64,000 nt of DNA. It comes from Anaerococcus pacaensis 9403502. Lineage in GTDB: Bacteria > Bacillota > Clostridia > Tissierellales > Peptoniphilaceae. Positions 34,559-43,116 of the stretch are shown here, piece by piece. The DNA lies in NCBI GenBank assembly GCA_000308255.3, contig HG326665.1, forward strand, positions 138,672-202,671. Direction: 5' to 3'. A model generated the notes under the pieces. That model was given only the letters and a program-made list of their open reading frames with translations, searched no databases and was not told the origin of the DNA. A program made the position numbers and the translations under genes. Each line of letters opens with the position of its first letter. The stretch's first letter is position 1.

Positions 34559-35722
34559 TCACTTAATTATTGTGTGCATAGTGTCATAGCACATATCATC
34601 AGCTATTTGCATTTGTTCTAGCATGTAGGCATCTGCTTCATCGTACTTATCTCCCTTGAGATAAGGGCTAACCACATAGGATCTATTGAGCCATCCGTAG
34701 TCATCGTAGAGGGCTTCGGTCCAAATGGTTTGGTAGCTTGCATTTAGGATTTTGGCTTTTTTATCTTTCTTTCCTTTATATATAATCGTATCGACTAGTA
34801 GGCCTTGGTTTACTCTCTGATCACCATCGAAGAATTGGTAGTTTTGATTGCTAATGAGATTGCCTAGGGAGTAGTAAATGATTCCCTTGCGGCCATCTTT
34901 AGCTATATATTCTTCTCTAGGTTGGATGACGTGTGGGTGGTTGCCAATGACCATATCAGCTCCCCAGTCTATCATGTCTCGGGCTAGGTCTATTTGCCAG
35001 GCTTCTGGGTAAGATGAGTATTCGACTCCCCAGTGAGGATATACTACTACAAATTCTGCCCCGGCCTTGATGATGCCTGCTATGTCTGACCTTATGATGT
35101 CGGAGTCAATAAAGTTTACCTTATTTCTTTTTTCTTCGGTATCTAGCAGATATTCCATCCCATTGGTGTGTTCGGCATAGGCTAAGATGCCAATTTTAAT
35201 CCCATTGATCTCTTTAATAAGATAAGTTTTTGCATCCTTATATGTACCTACATTATTTATCCCATAGCTTTCGATAGCATCTATGGTGCTATCAATCCCA
35301 TCTGTGCCTGAGTCTAGGCAGTGGTTGTTGGCTGTGGTGATGACATCGACACCGATATCAGCAAGTGACCTATAGATCTCAGGGCGAGAATTAAACATAG
35401 GATAGCCAGATGGCTCAGCGTTTGGATTGACAGTAAATTCACAGTTGAGCATGACAAAGTCTGCTTGGCTGGTGTATGGGGCGAGCTTTTCAAAAAACTT
35501 ATCATAGTTGTATTCTCCCCCACCATAATTTAGAGCGTGCTGATGAAAGTTGATATGAGGGAGCACATCGCCACCAAAAACGAGCCTTGCCATTTGTAGG
35601 TCACTAGGGGCCTTGTAAGTTTCACTAGCACTTATATTTTGCTGATCAGCATAAGAAGTGTTAATTGTAAGTATGAATAATAAGCTTAAAAATAATATTT
35701 TTAATTTCTGTAATTTTTTCAT
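34559..35722 (-). CDS. CapA-family exported metallophosphoesterase-like protein
   Basis: A 387-residue protein with an N-terminal signal (LKILFLSLLFILTINTSYA). It has the CapA/PgsA motifs: VFGGDVLPHINFH, VMLNCEFTVN, TTANNHCLDSG, VVYPHWGVEYSS and IGNHPHVIQPRE. CapA proteins belong to the calcineurin-like phosphoesterase fold and are tied to poly-gamma-glutamate production or attachment. No pgsB or pgsC genes are nearby, so a free-standing surface hydrolase role is equally possible. The start has AAGGTAG upstream. It is monocistronic, between two terminators and next to the giant adhesin gene. Confidence 0.88.
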   Translation of the reverse strand: MKKLQKLKILFLSLLFILTINTSYADQQNISASETYKAPSDLQMARLVFGGDVLPHINFHQHALNYGGGEYNYDKFFEKLAPYTSQADFVMLNCEFTVNPNAEPSGYPMFNSRPEIYRSLADIGVDVITTANNHCLDSGTDGIDSTIDAIESYGINNVGTYKDAKTYLIKEINGIKIGILAYAEHTNGMEYLLDTEEKRNKVNFIDSDIIRSDIAGIIKAGAEFVVVYPHWGVEYSSYPEAWQIDLARDMIDWGADMVIGNHPHVIQPREEYIAKDGRKGIIYYSLGNLISNQNYQFFDGDQRVNQGLLVDTIIYKGKKDKKAKILNASYQTIWTEALYDDYGWLNRSYVVSPYLKGDKYDEADAYMLEQMQIADDMCYDTMHTIIK

Positions 35723-35791
35723 TTTTCTACCTTATAATATATAGTCATATATATTATATCATCATACTAATGCGTTTTTATGTATTTGCAC

Positions 35792-35818
35792 AAAAAAACT
35801 AGAGCATGTCGCTCTAGT
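35792..35818 (-). terminator. Terminator of the acidic-protein operon
   Basis: Perfect 8-bp stem ACTAGAGC / GCTCTAGT, loop ATGTC, followed on the minus strand by seven T residues, 8 nt past the stop. Confidence 0.88.
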
Positions 35819-35826
35819 TGTTATTT

Positions 35827-36114
35827 TTATCTATCAGATGCTTCTTCATCAGTCCTAGTGTCTTTTAGGCCCACATCTTCTTGTAGTTCTTCTTCTACTC
35901 CGCCATCTTGTAGGTGGGTGTGTTCGTCTGTGTCTGATGTGGCATCCACACCGATGTCCTCTCTTAGTTGGTCTTCCATGTCGTTGTAGTGGATAGCGCC
36001 TTCGTTGTGGCCTGTGCCGTGTTGTTGGTCAGCAGATATGCCAGAACGTCTTTCCGATTCTAATGTTTCTACATTGTCTCTATCTACATTTGGGTCGTTT
36101 GTTCTATCTGTCAT
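35827..36114 (-). CDS. Small acidic disordered protein, 95 aa
   Basis: A hydrophilic protein dominated by Asp, Glu, Thr, His and Gly with almost no hydrophobic core, so probably intrinsically disordered. No signal peptide or membrane segment. AAGGAG precedes the ATG. It is the third of three consecutive genes of this kind. The duplicated phrase REDIGVDATSDTDEHTH / QEDVGLKDTRTDEEA hints at an internal repeat. Unknown function; hydrophilin- or stress-type roles are only suggested by composition. Confidence 0.75.
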   Translation of the reverse strand: MTDRTNDPNVDRDNVETLESERRSGISADQQHGTGHNEGAIHYNDMEDQLREDIGVDATSDTDEHTHLQDGGVEEELQEDVGLKDTRTDEEASDR

Positions 36115-36124
36115 AGCTTACTCC

Positions 36125-36568
36125 TTATTCGACTGTTGGGTCAATTTCTTCGACATTTTCTACCCTAGTTTGGTCTGGGTCTAGGACTACATTTTCGCGT
36201 GTATCAAAGTCAGATGGTTGGAAGTTTCCATATGCCTCACCATCTCGGGTCACATCTGTGTAAGGCTTGCCGCCTAGGTCATGGGTGTTGTAGTCATGAG
36301 CACTAGGAAAGTCTCTGTCAGCCACATTTACATGATCATCGTGGCGGTCCTCTTCATAGTATCTGGCATCTGTGTGTCCATCATCCACTACTGTAAGATT
36401 GCCTTCTTCATCCATGTGGTGGGTCTTTAGATCTATAACCTCAGTTTCTTCTATTTTTTCCTGAGAACTAGCCTCAACAATTTCCCCATTTGAGATTGGC
36501 TCAAGGTTTTCTGTATTATATTCTACGTTTCCTTGGCCTGATTCGTATATTTTTTTATCTTCATCCAT
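36125..36568 (-). CDS. Small acidic disordered protein, 147 aa
   Basis: Acidic, His-containing, probably unstructured. It begins MDEDKKIYESG, closely like the MTEDKRVFESG of the next upstream gene, which shows the two share an ancestor or a functional N-terminal tag. The rest contains scattered short motifs (DVTRDGEAYGNFQPSDF) and no recognised domain. It lies 10 nt from the downstream gene and 15 nt from the upstream one, so all three are one operon. Confidence 0.75.
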   Translation of the reverse strand: MDEDKKIYESGQGNVEYNTENLEPISNGEIVEASSQEKIEETEVIDLKTHHMDEEGNLTVVDDGHTDARYYEEDRHDDHVNVADRDFPSAHDYNTHDLGGKPYTDVTRDGEAYGNFQPSDFDTRENVVLDPDQTRVENVEEIDPTVE

Positions 36569-36583
36569 ATAGGACCCCTTTGT

Positions 36584-36856
36584 TTATAGGTCTGGGTTGG
36601 TGTAACCGCTATCTACGATTTTTTCTCCCTCGCATGTGTTTACTCTTTGGCCTTCGAATTCTACGATACCGCAGTTTTCGCCTTCACTCATTGGCACATC
36701 GCCATCTTCGTATGTTCTATTTTCATCAGTAACAAGTGTTTGGTCTTCTGTAAATATTTCTTCTGTACCGCGAGTTTCTTTGATTTCTTCGTTTGTTAAA
36801 ACTGCGTCGTTATCTAAATTGTTTCCTGATTCAAATACTCTTTTATCTTCAGTCAT
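36584..36856 (-). CDS. Small acidic protein, 90 aa, first of three
   Basis: An acidic, Glu/Asp/Thr-rich protein with two cysteines (ENCGIVEF and NTCEGEKI) that sit 15-20 residues apart and could form a disulfide or bind metal. Its start MTEDKRVFESG matches that of the next gene. A strong RBS (AAGGAGGAT) precedes the ATG and it opens the operon. No family recognised. Confidence 0.75.
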   Translation of the reverse strand: MTEDKRVFESGNNLDNDAVLTNEEIKETRGTEEIFTEDQTLVTDENRTYEDGDVPMSEGENCGIVEFEGQRVNTCEGEKIVDSGYTNPDL

Positions 36857-36926
36857 ATTAATATCCTCCTTAGCGCGATTGTTTCACGTTTGAAATATAT
36901 ATACCCTTTTTTTATTTTTATAACTA

Positions 36927-36948
36927 AAAAAGACCCGAAGGTCTTTTT
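36927..36948 (-). terminator. Terminator of the pcp operon
   Basis: Perfect 9-bp stem AAAAAGACC / GGTCTTTTT with a UUCG-type tetraloop on the minus strand (CGAA on plus), right after the pcp stop. Confidence 0.92.
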
Positions 36949-36952
36949 CTAA

Positions 36953-37597
36953 TTAATGTGTTGCCCCACCTGTGACATTGAGATCTTCTTTGTCATCGTA
37001 TTTTACAATAGCGCGTACAGCAGCATTGAGGCCTCGAGCTATGTCATCTAGGCTCATAGATGCTGTGTTTGGCTTGTCGGTGACTTGTTCTGGTAGGAAA
37101 GGAACATGGATGAAACCAGCCTTTATATTGCCGTATTTTTCAGCTAGATATAGGTCTTGGTACATGATGTGGTTACATACGAAGGTACCAGCTGTGTTTG
37201 ATACAGATGCGGGGATGTTTTCAGCTTTGATTTCTGCTACCATAGCCTTGATAGGTACTGATGCGAAATATGCTGGGGCACCATCTTCTCTGATAGCTAC
37301 ATCGATTGGTTGGTTGCCTTCGTTATCCTTGATTCTTGCATCATCTTCATTGATTGCAACTCTTTCCACTGTGATATCATAACGACCACCTGCTTGGCCG
37401 ATAGATAGGATAACATCAGGGTTTACTTCTTTAATCTTAGCTTCTACCACTTCAGCTGATTTGTGAAATACTGTAGGGATTTCAAGTTTAATAATTTCTG
37501 CCCCCTCGATTTCATCATCCATTCTCTTTACTGCTTCGATAGCTGGGTTAGTTGGCTCTCCGCCAAATGGGTCAAATCCTGTTACTAATATTTTCAT
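36953..37597 (-). CDS. pcp: Pyrrolidone-carboxylate peptidase (pyroglutamyl peptidase I)
   Basis: A 214-residue cysteine peptidase (family C15) that removes N-terminal pyroglutamate from peptides. Visible landmarks: [14 protein letters not shown] at the N-terminus, E78 in TVERVAIN, catalytic C141 in [13 protein letters not shown] and H164 in [10 protein letters not shown]. Length is standard. It is the last gene of the DUF969-DUF979-pcp operon with a good RBS (AGGAGG) and 9-nt spacing. The transporter-like genes before it suggest uptake of pyroglutamyl peptides or export/import of 5-oxoproline. Confidence 0.96.
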   Translation of the reverse strand: MKILVTGFDPFGGEPTNPAIEAVKRMDDEIEGAEIIKLEIPTVFHKSAEVVEAKIKEVNPDVILSIGQAGGRYDITVERVAINEDDARIKDNEGNQPIDVAIREDGAPAYFASVPIKAMVAEIKAENIPASVSNTAGTFVCNHIMYQDLYLAEKYGNIKAGFIHVPFLPEQVTDKPNTASMSLDDIARGLNAAVRAIVKYDDKEDLNVTGGATH

Positions 37598-37606
37598 TAT
37601 ATCCTC

Positions 37607-38551
37607 CTAAAATGCCCAAACTCTCATTAGTAAGATGTGGACAATTATCATTACAATAGAAAATAGGGCTTGTTCTTTGATGATAGCATTTCTATCCTTC
37701 ATATCTAATAATCCTACTGGAAGGATGTTGAAGTTTCCAGCCATAGGTGTGAGAAGTGTACCACAGTAGCCTGCTGTCATAGCTAGAGCTGCTGCTATAG
37801 CTGGGTTCGCACCTTGAGCTATTACAAATGGTACGCCAATACCTGCTGTGATCACTGTAAATGCAGCAAAAGCATTGCCCATGATGGCTGTAAATAATAC
37901 CATACCAAGGACATAAGCGATAGATCCTGACCATGGTGATACTGTTGGAATCATGCCACCGATGATGTTTGCTATTACATCACCTACTCCTGCTGCTGCA
38001 AAGATAGCGCCTAGGGCTGCTAGTAGTTGTGGTAGGATTGCCACAGCACCTACTTGTTGGACCATTCTGTCTGATTGTTTTAGCATTTCACCAAAGCCTG
38101 ACTTGGTCATTACCATGATTATGATAAGGGCTACTATAGCTGTAAAACCAAGTATTGATGAAGATGATTCTGGGATAAGTTTCGCTAGGATTATCGCAAG
38201 TACTGCCATAGTGATAACTGGGATAAAGATTTTGTTACCTAGTCTGTTTGATCCTTCAATTTCTTTAGCTTCGTCATTGATTATAGCACCTTTTACCACT
38301 ATGCCATTGATTAGCGATAGGATACCGATGATGACTACGAGTATTCCTGATACCATGGCTGGAATTACTTTACCTAGGGCAAATAATACACCAAGGATGA
38401 CCCAGAAAATCACTGTAGTAGCTTTTTTGTCGTTGTTGTCTGATTTTGCTACACGAAAAGCTGTATAGAAAAATTGTAGGCCGATGATTACAAATATAAA
38501 TTCTAAGAATTTAGGGAAGAAATCTGCCGATGGCATGCCAAATATATTCAT
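37607..38551 (-). CDS. DUF979-family membrane protein
   Basis: A 314-residue integral membrane protein with about nine helices. It shows the DUF979 pattern, with GCG-like loops and the conserved stretch MIPTVSPWSGSIAYVLGMVLF and NAFAAFTVITAGIGVPF followed by GYCGTLLTPMAGNFNILP. DUF969 and DUF979 proteins are nearly always adjacent and often with pcp, so together they are thought to form a permease pair. The start abuts the DUF969 stop (38551/38552). The substrate is inferred, not shown. Confidence 0.85.
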   Translation of the reverse strand: MNIFGMPSADFFPKFLEFIFVIIGLQFFYTAFRVAKSDNNDKKATTVIFWVILGVLFALGKVIPAMVSGILVVIIGILSLINGIVVKGAIINDEAKEIEGSNRLGNKIFIPVITMAVLAIILAKLIPESSSSILGFTAIVALIIIMVMTKSGFGEMLKQSDRMVQQVGAVAILPQLLAALGAIFAAAGVGDVIANIIGGMIPTVSPWSGSIAYVLGMVLFTAIMGNAFAAFTVITAGIGVPFVIAQGANPAIAAALAMTAGYCGTLLTPMAGNFNILPVGLLDMKDRNAIIKEQALFSIVMIIVHILLMRVWAF

Positions 38552-39217
38552 CTAACGTGCTCCTTTCAATTTCTTGTCTTCGATAATGTTTTTTATAATA
38601 CCTAGGCCTAGACAAATGAGTGCTATAGGTATAGAGTTTGCTGCGATATCAGCTGGTAGTACTGGATAGCCTAGGCCCTCCATTTGACCTACAATAAGCA
38701 GTACCCCACCTGCACCGATGAAGGTGTTTTGAGCAAAGAAGTTACCAAAGTTTTCCATAGAAGTAGCACGAGCCTTTAGCTTTTCACTTTCTTCTGGAGT
38801 GATGGATCCCTTTTGTTTTTCTAGAGATGCTTCTGCCATTGGGTAGATGATAGGTCTTATAAATTGCACTAGCCCGTAGATTCTCATTGCAAAGAAGCCA
38901 GCTAGCTCTCTAAATAGTAGGTATACGCTAAGTAAAGCACCTGGTGATAGGTTTTCGCGTTTTTTAACTATCTTTTCAGCTGATTGCTTGAGTCCGTATT
39001 GCTCAGAAAGTCCTATAACTGGTAGAGTTATGATAAAAAGTGTTACTATTCTTTGGCTGACGAAGTTCTCGCCTAGGATAGTAAGAAACTCTGGTATAGA
39101 AATTCCAGCAACTAGCGCTGTGACGAGTCCTGATAATATAACTGTGAAAATGATATTTAGTTTGAAAATAAATCCAAGTACAATTATCAGAATACCAATT
39201 AGTTTTAAATATTCCAT
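38552..39217 (-). CDS. DUF969-family membrane protein
   Basis: A 221-residue membrane protein, six or so helices, with conserved GLSEQYGLKQSAEKIV and FFAMRIYGLVQFIRPIIYPMA, and NFFAQNTFIGAGGVLL as in the DUF969 family. It is first in the operon with AAGGAGG 6-8 nt upstream of the ATG. With DUF979 it is probably the two-part membrane component that works with pcp. Confidence 0.85.
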   Translation of the reverse strand: MEYLKLIGILIIVLGFIFKLNIIFTVILSGLVTALVAGISIPEFLTILGENFVSQRIVTLFIITLPVIGLSEQYGLKQSAEKIVKKRENLSPGALLSVYLLFRELAGFFAMRIYGLVQFIRPIIYPMAEASLEKQKGSITPEESEKLKARATSMENFGNFFAQNTFIGAGGVLLIVGQMEGLGYPVLPADIAANSIPIALICLGLGIIKNIIEDKKLKGAR

Positions 39218-39346
39218 ATAAATCCTCCTTTAAGAATATATGTAATTATATTAGACTCTTTGTATAAATATGTCAATAAAAACTTTGTAAAAAATATTTG
39301 ATGTTTCCTATCGCTTTAAAGTGTATAGTGAAACTAAGGAGCAGCT

Positions 39347-39586
39347 ATGTTTATAAAAGAAATTACAGGATCTGACCTAGAAGAATCCCTTGGTCAAATA
39401 AAGATAATAGATGTGAGAACAACTCACGAATATAATATGGGCCACATAGAGGGGGCTATCAATATCCCCTATGATGAAATACTCGACCACCTTGACGAAA
39501 TAGATAAGGACGTGCCTTATATCATCCATTGCAGGACCAATCAACGCAGCCAATATGCTGCAGTGAGCTTGATGCATGCAGGATAG
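39347..39586 (+). pseudogene. Rhodanese domain, cut short at the C-terminus
   Basis: A 79-residue frame with rhodanese features: KIIDVRTTHEYNMGHIEGAINIP and the active-site loop HCRTNQRSQYAA. It stops at SLMHAG, where rhodaneses normally continue 15-25 residues with a GG(F/W)xxW end. AAGGAG precedes the ATG. The stop lies inside the convergent gene's 3' end. The Cys-loop is intact, so partial activity is possible, but a deleted C-terminus is more likely. Sulfur transfer is the family role. Confidence 0.6.
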
Positions 39587-39803
39587 CCTTTGGATTTTCC
39601 ACTTCATAGACTCTCACAAATATATCGTGGCCATCGGTATTGGTCAGATAGAGCTCTCTGTGATCTTCGAATCTTCTCTCATGACGAACGAAGAATTTGA
39701 CCCCGTTATTTAGGGTCTTGTAGTCGTATTTTTTCTTCCAATAATAAATCTGTGGTATCAGAATAATTAATATAATCACTGCAGCAACTGTTGAAATATC
39801 CAT
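39522..39803 (-). CDS. Small single-pass membrane protein, probably with an abnormal C-terminus
   Basis: A 93-residue frame: a hydrophobic helix at 3-19, then a charged beta-like domain (VKFFVRHERRFEDHRELYLTNT). After about residue 75 (ENPKA) it reads through the antisense of the truncated rhodanese gene, so its natural end is doubtful. Its RBS (AGCGAGG) lies inside the preceding cold-shock gene and the start comes 1 nt after that gene's stop. No family recognised. Confidence 0.5.
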   Translation of the reverse strand: MDISTVAAVIILIILIPQIYYWKKKYDYKTLNNGVKFFVRHERRFEDHRELYLTNTDGHDIFVRVYEVENPKAILHASSSLQHIGCVDWSCNG

Positions 39804-39804
39804 A

Positions 39805-40017
39805 TTATACCTCGCTTATTTTACGAACATTGATTGCTGATGGGCCCCTTGGTGCATCTTCTGCTTCAAAATCTACTCTCTCGCCTTCTGTGAGCTTTTT
39901 GTAGTCTTCATCTGAAATGATAGATGAAAAATGCACAAAGTAGTCTATGCCTTCATCGGATGTGATAAAGCCAAATCCCTTTTTATTATCAAAAAATTTT
40001 ACTATTCCTTGTGTCAT
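39805..40017 (-). CDS. Cold-shock-domain protein (CspA family)
   Basis: A 70-residue OB-fold RNA chaperone with the RNP1 motif [11 protein letters not shown] and RNP2 motif DYFVHFSSI, and the basic-aromatic surface of CspA proteins. It binds single-stranded RNA or DNA, melting structures during growth or cold. The start overlaps the stop of the methyltransferase gene by 1 nt (TAATG), so it is unusually coupled to it rather than standing alone. Confidence 0.95.
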   Translation of the reverse strand: MTQGIVKFFDNKKGFGFITSDEGIDYFVHFSSIISDEDYKKLTEGERVDFEAEDAPRGPSAINVRKISEV

Positions 40018-40748
40018 TACTTTTCCTTAATAGCTGAAAACAATATTCTAATAGTATCAGACTTTACTTCCCCTAAGTCATCTAGGTCATACATTTGTAT
40101 GTCTGTAAATCCTGCCTTAGCCACATTATCTATTACAAAGTCCCTTTCATAGACCCTCTCCTGCTGGTATTCATAGATTCTCTCATACTTGCCATCCTCA
40201 CCTTCGATGAAGAAATTGAGGTGCATGTCGATTAACTCGTCCTCCATGAAATTATCCCAGCTGTAGAATATGTCCTCGTATTCGTAGACAAAACAATTGG
40301 ACCCAAATACTTCGCGCATCTTATACTCTGAGTTGATATCAAATACCAATAGGCCGCCTGGCTTCAGATTCTTATAGCAGTTGGCAAATAATTTAATACA
40401 CTCTGCTGGATCTGTGACATAATTTACAGAATCGAGCAAGATTACGATAAGGTCATAGGAATTCTCGTTTTCGAATGCCACCATGTCGTAATAAATAAGG
40501 TTGACATTGTCCGGATCATAATTATTTGCAAATACATTTAGCATATCAGGCGAAATATCTAGAGCATCGATATTCTTAAATTGATTAAAGAAATATCTAG
40601 TGAGCATGCCAGAGCCTGCGGCAAGCTCGAGCATATCATCCCTTTTGATATCATACCTATCTGCCAAGGTCAAAATATTTGCTGCATACTTATCATATTC
40701 TAGATCAAAGCTCAATTTATCGTAGATATATGAGAAATCTTCATACAT
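40017..40748 (-). CDS. Class I SAM-dependent methyltransferase
   Basis: A 243-residue methyltransferase. Motif [12 protein letters not shown] binds SAM, the acidic loop ALDISPDML follows, then YYDMVAF and [12 protein letters not shown]. The C-terminal half has the aromatic, acidic region seen in YqeM-like proteins. The acceptor is unknown. It lies 13 nt after the ABC transporter gene and is coupled to the cold-shock gene by a 1-nt overlap. No membrane segment. Confidence 0.85.
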   Translation of the reverse strand: MYEDFSYIYDKLSFDLEYDKYAANILTLADRYDIKRDDMLELAAGSGMLTRYFFNQFKNIDALDISPDMLNVFANNYDPDNVNLIYYDMVAFENENSYDLIVILLDSVNYVTDPAECIKLFANCYKNLKPGGLLVFDINSEYKMREVFGSNCFVYEYEDIFYSWDNFMEDELIDMHLNFFIEGEDGKYERIYEYQQERVYERDFVIDNVAKAGFTDIQMYDLDDLGEVKSDTIRILFSAIKEK

Positions 40749-40761
40749 TATATACCCCCTA

Positions 40762-43113
40762 TTATCTAATGTAGTCCTTACATTTTTTTGAAATGAAATC
40801 TGCTAGATAAACTAATATTAAATAGCATATCATATATAGGGTAATTTCTGAATACTTAAAGAAACTCATAGCTAATTTAAAGGCCATCCCAAGGCCTCCT
40901 GCCCCTACGAAACCTACTACTATCGTTGTTCTAATGGTTACTTCCCATCTATACAAAATGTAGTTGATAAACTTGACGCTGGTCTCAGGAAAGATTCCAT
41001 ATATAAGCGCTTGAGGAGTACTTGCTCCATTTAAGCTTAGGTTTCTGATAGGTCTAGGATCCATTTCTTCAATTACTTCCGAGCAAAGCTTGGCTAGTAC
41101 ACCAAAATTGTGTAGGCCTAGGGCGAGAGCTCCAGCGGGTATGCCAGGTTTAAAAATGAATACTAATATCATAGCCCACATCAATTCAGGTATGGCTCTA
41201 GTAATCAAGAAAAGGAACCTTGAAATATAAAACATTATTTTCCCAAAAAGATTGTTGGATATGAGTGTACCATTCTTTACATTCCTAGCTGAGAAAACTA
41301 CAAATATAATCATTAGAATAGTAGCAATTCCCATAGCTACTATACTTAGAATCATAGTTTCATAACTTAACTTTAGAGCATTGATCCACTTATCTCCATC
41401 CATAAATGCCGGTGTGCTCTCTCCGACACCCATTAGTCCGTTCATAAACTCTGCAAAATATTCTTTATTTTTATCACTAAAAAGTTCGCTTAAATTAGTA
41501 GTATCGTTTCTAAATAGCGATACATAAGAGAGGATAATTAGGACCAAGAGTGATATAGCAGATATTTTAATTTTATTTGCACCATCTGAAGTTTTCCTCA
41601 GAGTGTTATTCCAAGCGCTTATTAGAAGTACAAGAGCTATTAGAAAATAGATATATATCCAAACTCTATTAAAGTTCATATCTTGTAGGGCTAGCTGGAT
41701 TTGAAAACCTAATCCACCTAGGCCGACAAAACTTAGAACTGAAGAGCTTCTGACAGCACATTCAAGCCTATAGAGTGTATAACTAAGCATTTCCTTGAAA
41801 GCTTCTGGAAAATATACATAGAATAAAGCTTGCATATTGCTAGCCCCACTTAGCTTTGCTGCCATTACAGGTTTTTTATTTACTTCCATTAGTAAATCAG
41901 CATACACTTTACCCAAGGCTCCAGCATAAGGTATAGCAAGTGCAATCACGGCTCCAATAGGATTAAGTCCTATGGCAGCAACAAATATCCATGCCCATAC
42001 TAGTTCGTGGATTGCTCGTAGAAAACCTAGTATGCCACGAGATATACTCATGACAATAGAGTTTTTAAATACAACTCCTGATGCTAGAATACCTAATATC
42101 AAGCCTAATATAATTGCTAATGAAATTGAAATCAAGGCATAGGATAAGGTCAGCCATGTAGCATTTAGAGCTTTTATTAATATTTCTCTCGAAAAGTCCG
42201 GGTTAATCATGGCGGTGATTATTTCTTTTAAAATAGGTAGGCCGCCAGCATGGATAATCCCACTAGACCAATCTATATATGAGAGCGAGAATAAAAAAAC
42301 TAGTAGGAATATGAACAACAATCTGAAGGGATTATTGGTAGATTTTGCTCTCATTTCATATCCTTTCATATCCTTCTCTATTACATACAAGCTCTTGAAG
42401 TCATCCTTGCTAATATCACCTACATTTTTATCAAATATAATCTTTCCATCTCGGAGCGCTATGGCTCTATCAAAATGTCTTCTGACTAAATCTACTGAGT
42501 GGACACTTGCTAGTAAAGACTTGTTTTCTTCTTTGGCAAGACTTATCAAAAGCTCTAATATCTCGTTACTTCTAGCTGGGTCTAAGGATGATACCGGTTC
42601 ATCTGCTAAGATAAGATTTGGATTTTGCATCATAAGCCTTGCTATGGCTACTCTTTGCTTTTCACCACCGGATAAAAGGCTTACCTTTTGATTTGCTTTA
42701 GATTCTATTCCAACCTTGCGAAGGACCTCTAGAGCCTTATCCTTTTCTTGAGTCGAAAATAGATTAACAAATGATTTACCAAATCCCCATTCATTGAATC
42801 TACCGATTAGCACATTGTTAATAACTGAGATAGAGTCTACCAAATCGAAGCTTTGGCGGATTATCCCAACCTTTTTTGCTCTGAGTTTATTGTTTTTTAT
42901 TTCACTAATATTTGTATTGTCTACTACTATTTTTCCACTATCAGGGGCTATAACATTAGTAATTAAATTTAAAATAGTAGACTTACCAGCCCCACTTGGG
43001 CCGATAAGTGCTACTATTTCATTTGAATTAATATTTAAATTAATATTATCAATAATGATTTGGTCATCGAAACTTTTGCTCAAGTTTTCGATGCTAAGAA
43101 TTGTATTTTCCAT
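40762..43113 (-). CDS. PhnC-PhnE-PhnE fusion: ATPase plus two permeases in one chain
   Basis: A 783-residue ABC importer. Residues 1-245 are a PhnC-type ATPase: Walker A GPSGAGKSTILN, signature LLSGGEKQRVAIARL, Walker B LILADEPVSSLDP. After a linker, permease 1 (about 255-510) has an EAA-type loop AKLSGASNMQALFYVYFPEA. Permease 2 (about 555-783) has NLSLNGASTPQALIYGIFPE. Both end with a conserved VGxGGLG. This gives one nucleotide-binding domain per chain, so two chains would build the transporter. Fused PhnE pairs are known; the ATPase fusion is unusual. The binding protein lies 3 nt upstream. Likely cargo: phosphonate, phosphite or a similar oxyanion. Confidence 0.9.
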   Translation of the reverse strand: MENTILSIENLSKSFDDQIIIDNINLNINSNEIVALIGPSGAGKSTILNLITNVIAPDSGKIVVDNTNISEIKNNKLRAKKVGIIRQSFDLVDSISVINNVLIGRFNEWGFGKSFVNLFSTQEKDKALEVLRKVGIESKANQKVSLLSGGEKQRVAIARLMMQNPNLILADEPVSSLDPARSNEILELLISLAKEENKSLLASVHSVDLVRRHFDRAIALRDGKIIFDKNVGDISKDDFKSLYVIEKDMKGYEMRAKSTNNPFRLLFIFLLVFLFSLSYIDWSSGIIHAGGLPILKEIITAMINPDFSREILIKALNATWLTLSYALISISLAIILGLILGILASGVVFKNSIVMSISRGILGFLRAIHELVWAWIFVAAIGLNPIGAVIALAIPYAGALGKVYADLLMEVNKKPVMAAKLSGASNMQALFYVYFPEAFKEMLSYTLYRLECAVRSSSVLSFVGLGGLGFQIQLALQDMNFNRVWIYIYFLIALVLLISAWNNTLRKTSDGANKIKISAISLLVLIILSYVSLFRNDTTNLSELFSDKNKEYFAEFMNGLMGVGESTPAFMDGDKWINALKLSYETMILSIVAMGIATILMIIFVVFSARNVKNGTLISNNLFGKIMFYISRFLFLITRAIPELMWAMILVFIFKPGIPAGALALGLHNFGVLAKLCSEVIEEMDPRPIRNLSLNGASTPQALIYGIFPETSVKFINYILYRWEVTIRTTIVVGFVGAGGLGMAFKLAMSFFKYSEITLYMICYLILVYLADFISKKCKDYIR

Positions 43114-43116
43114 ATC

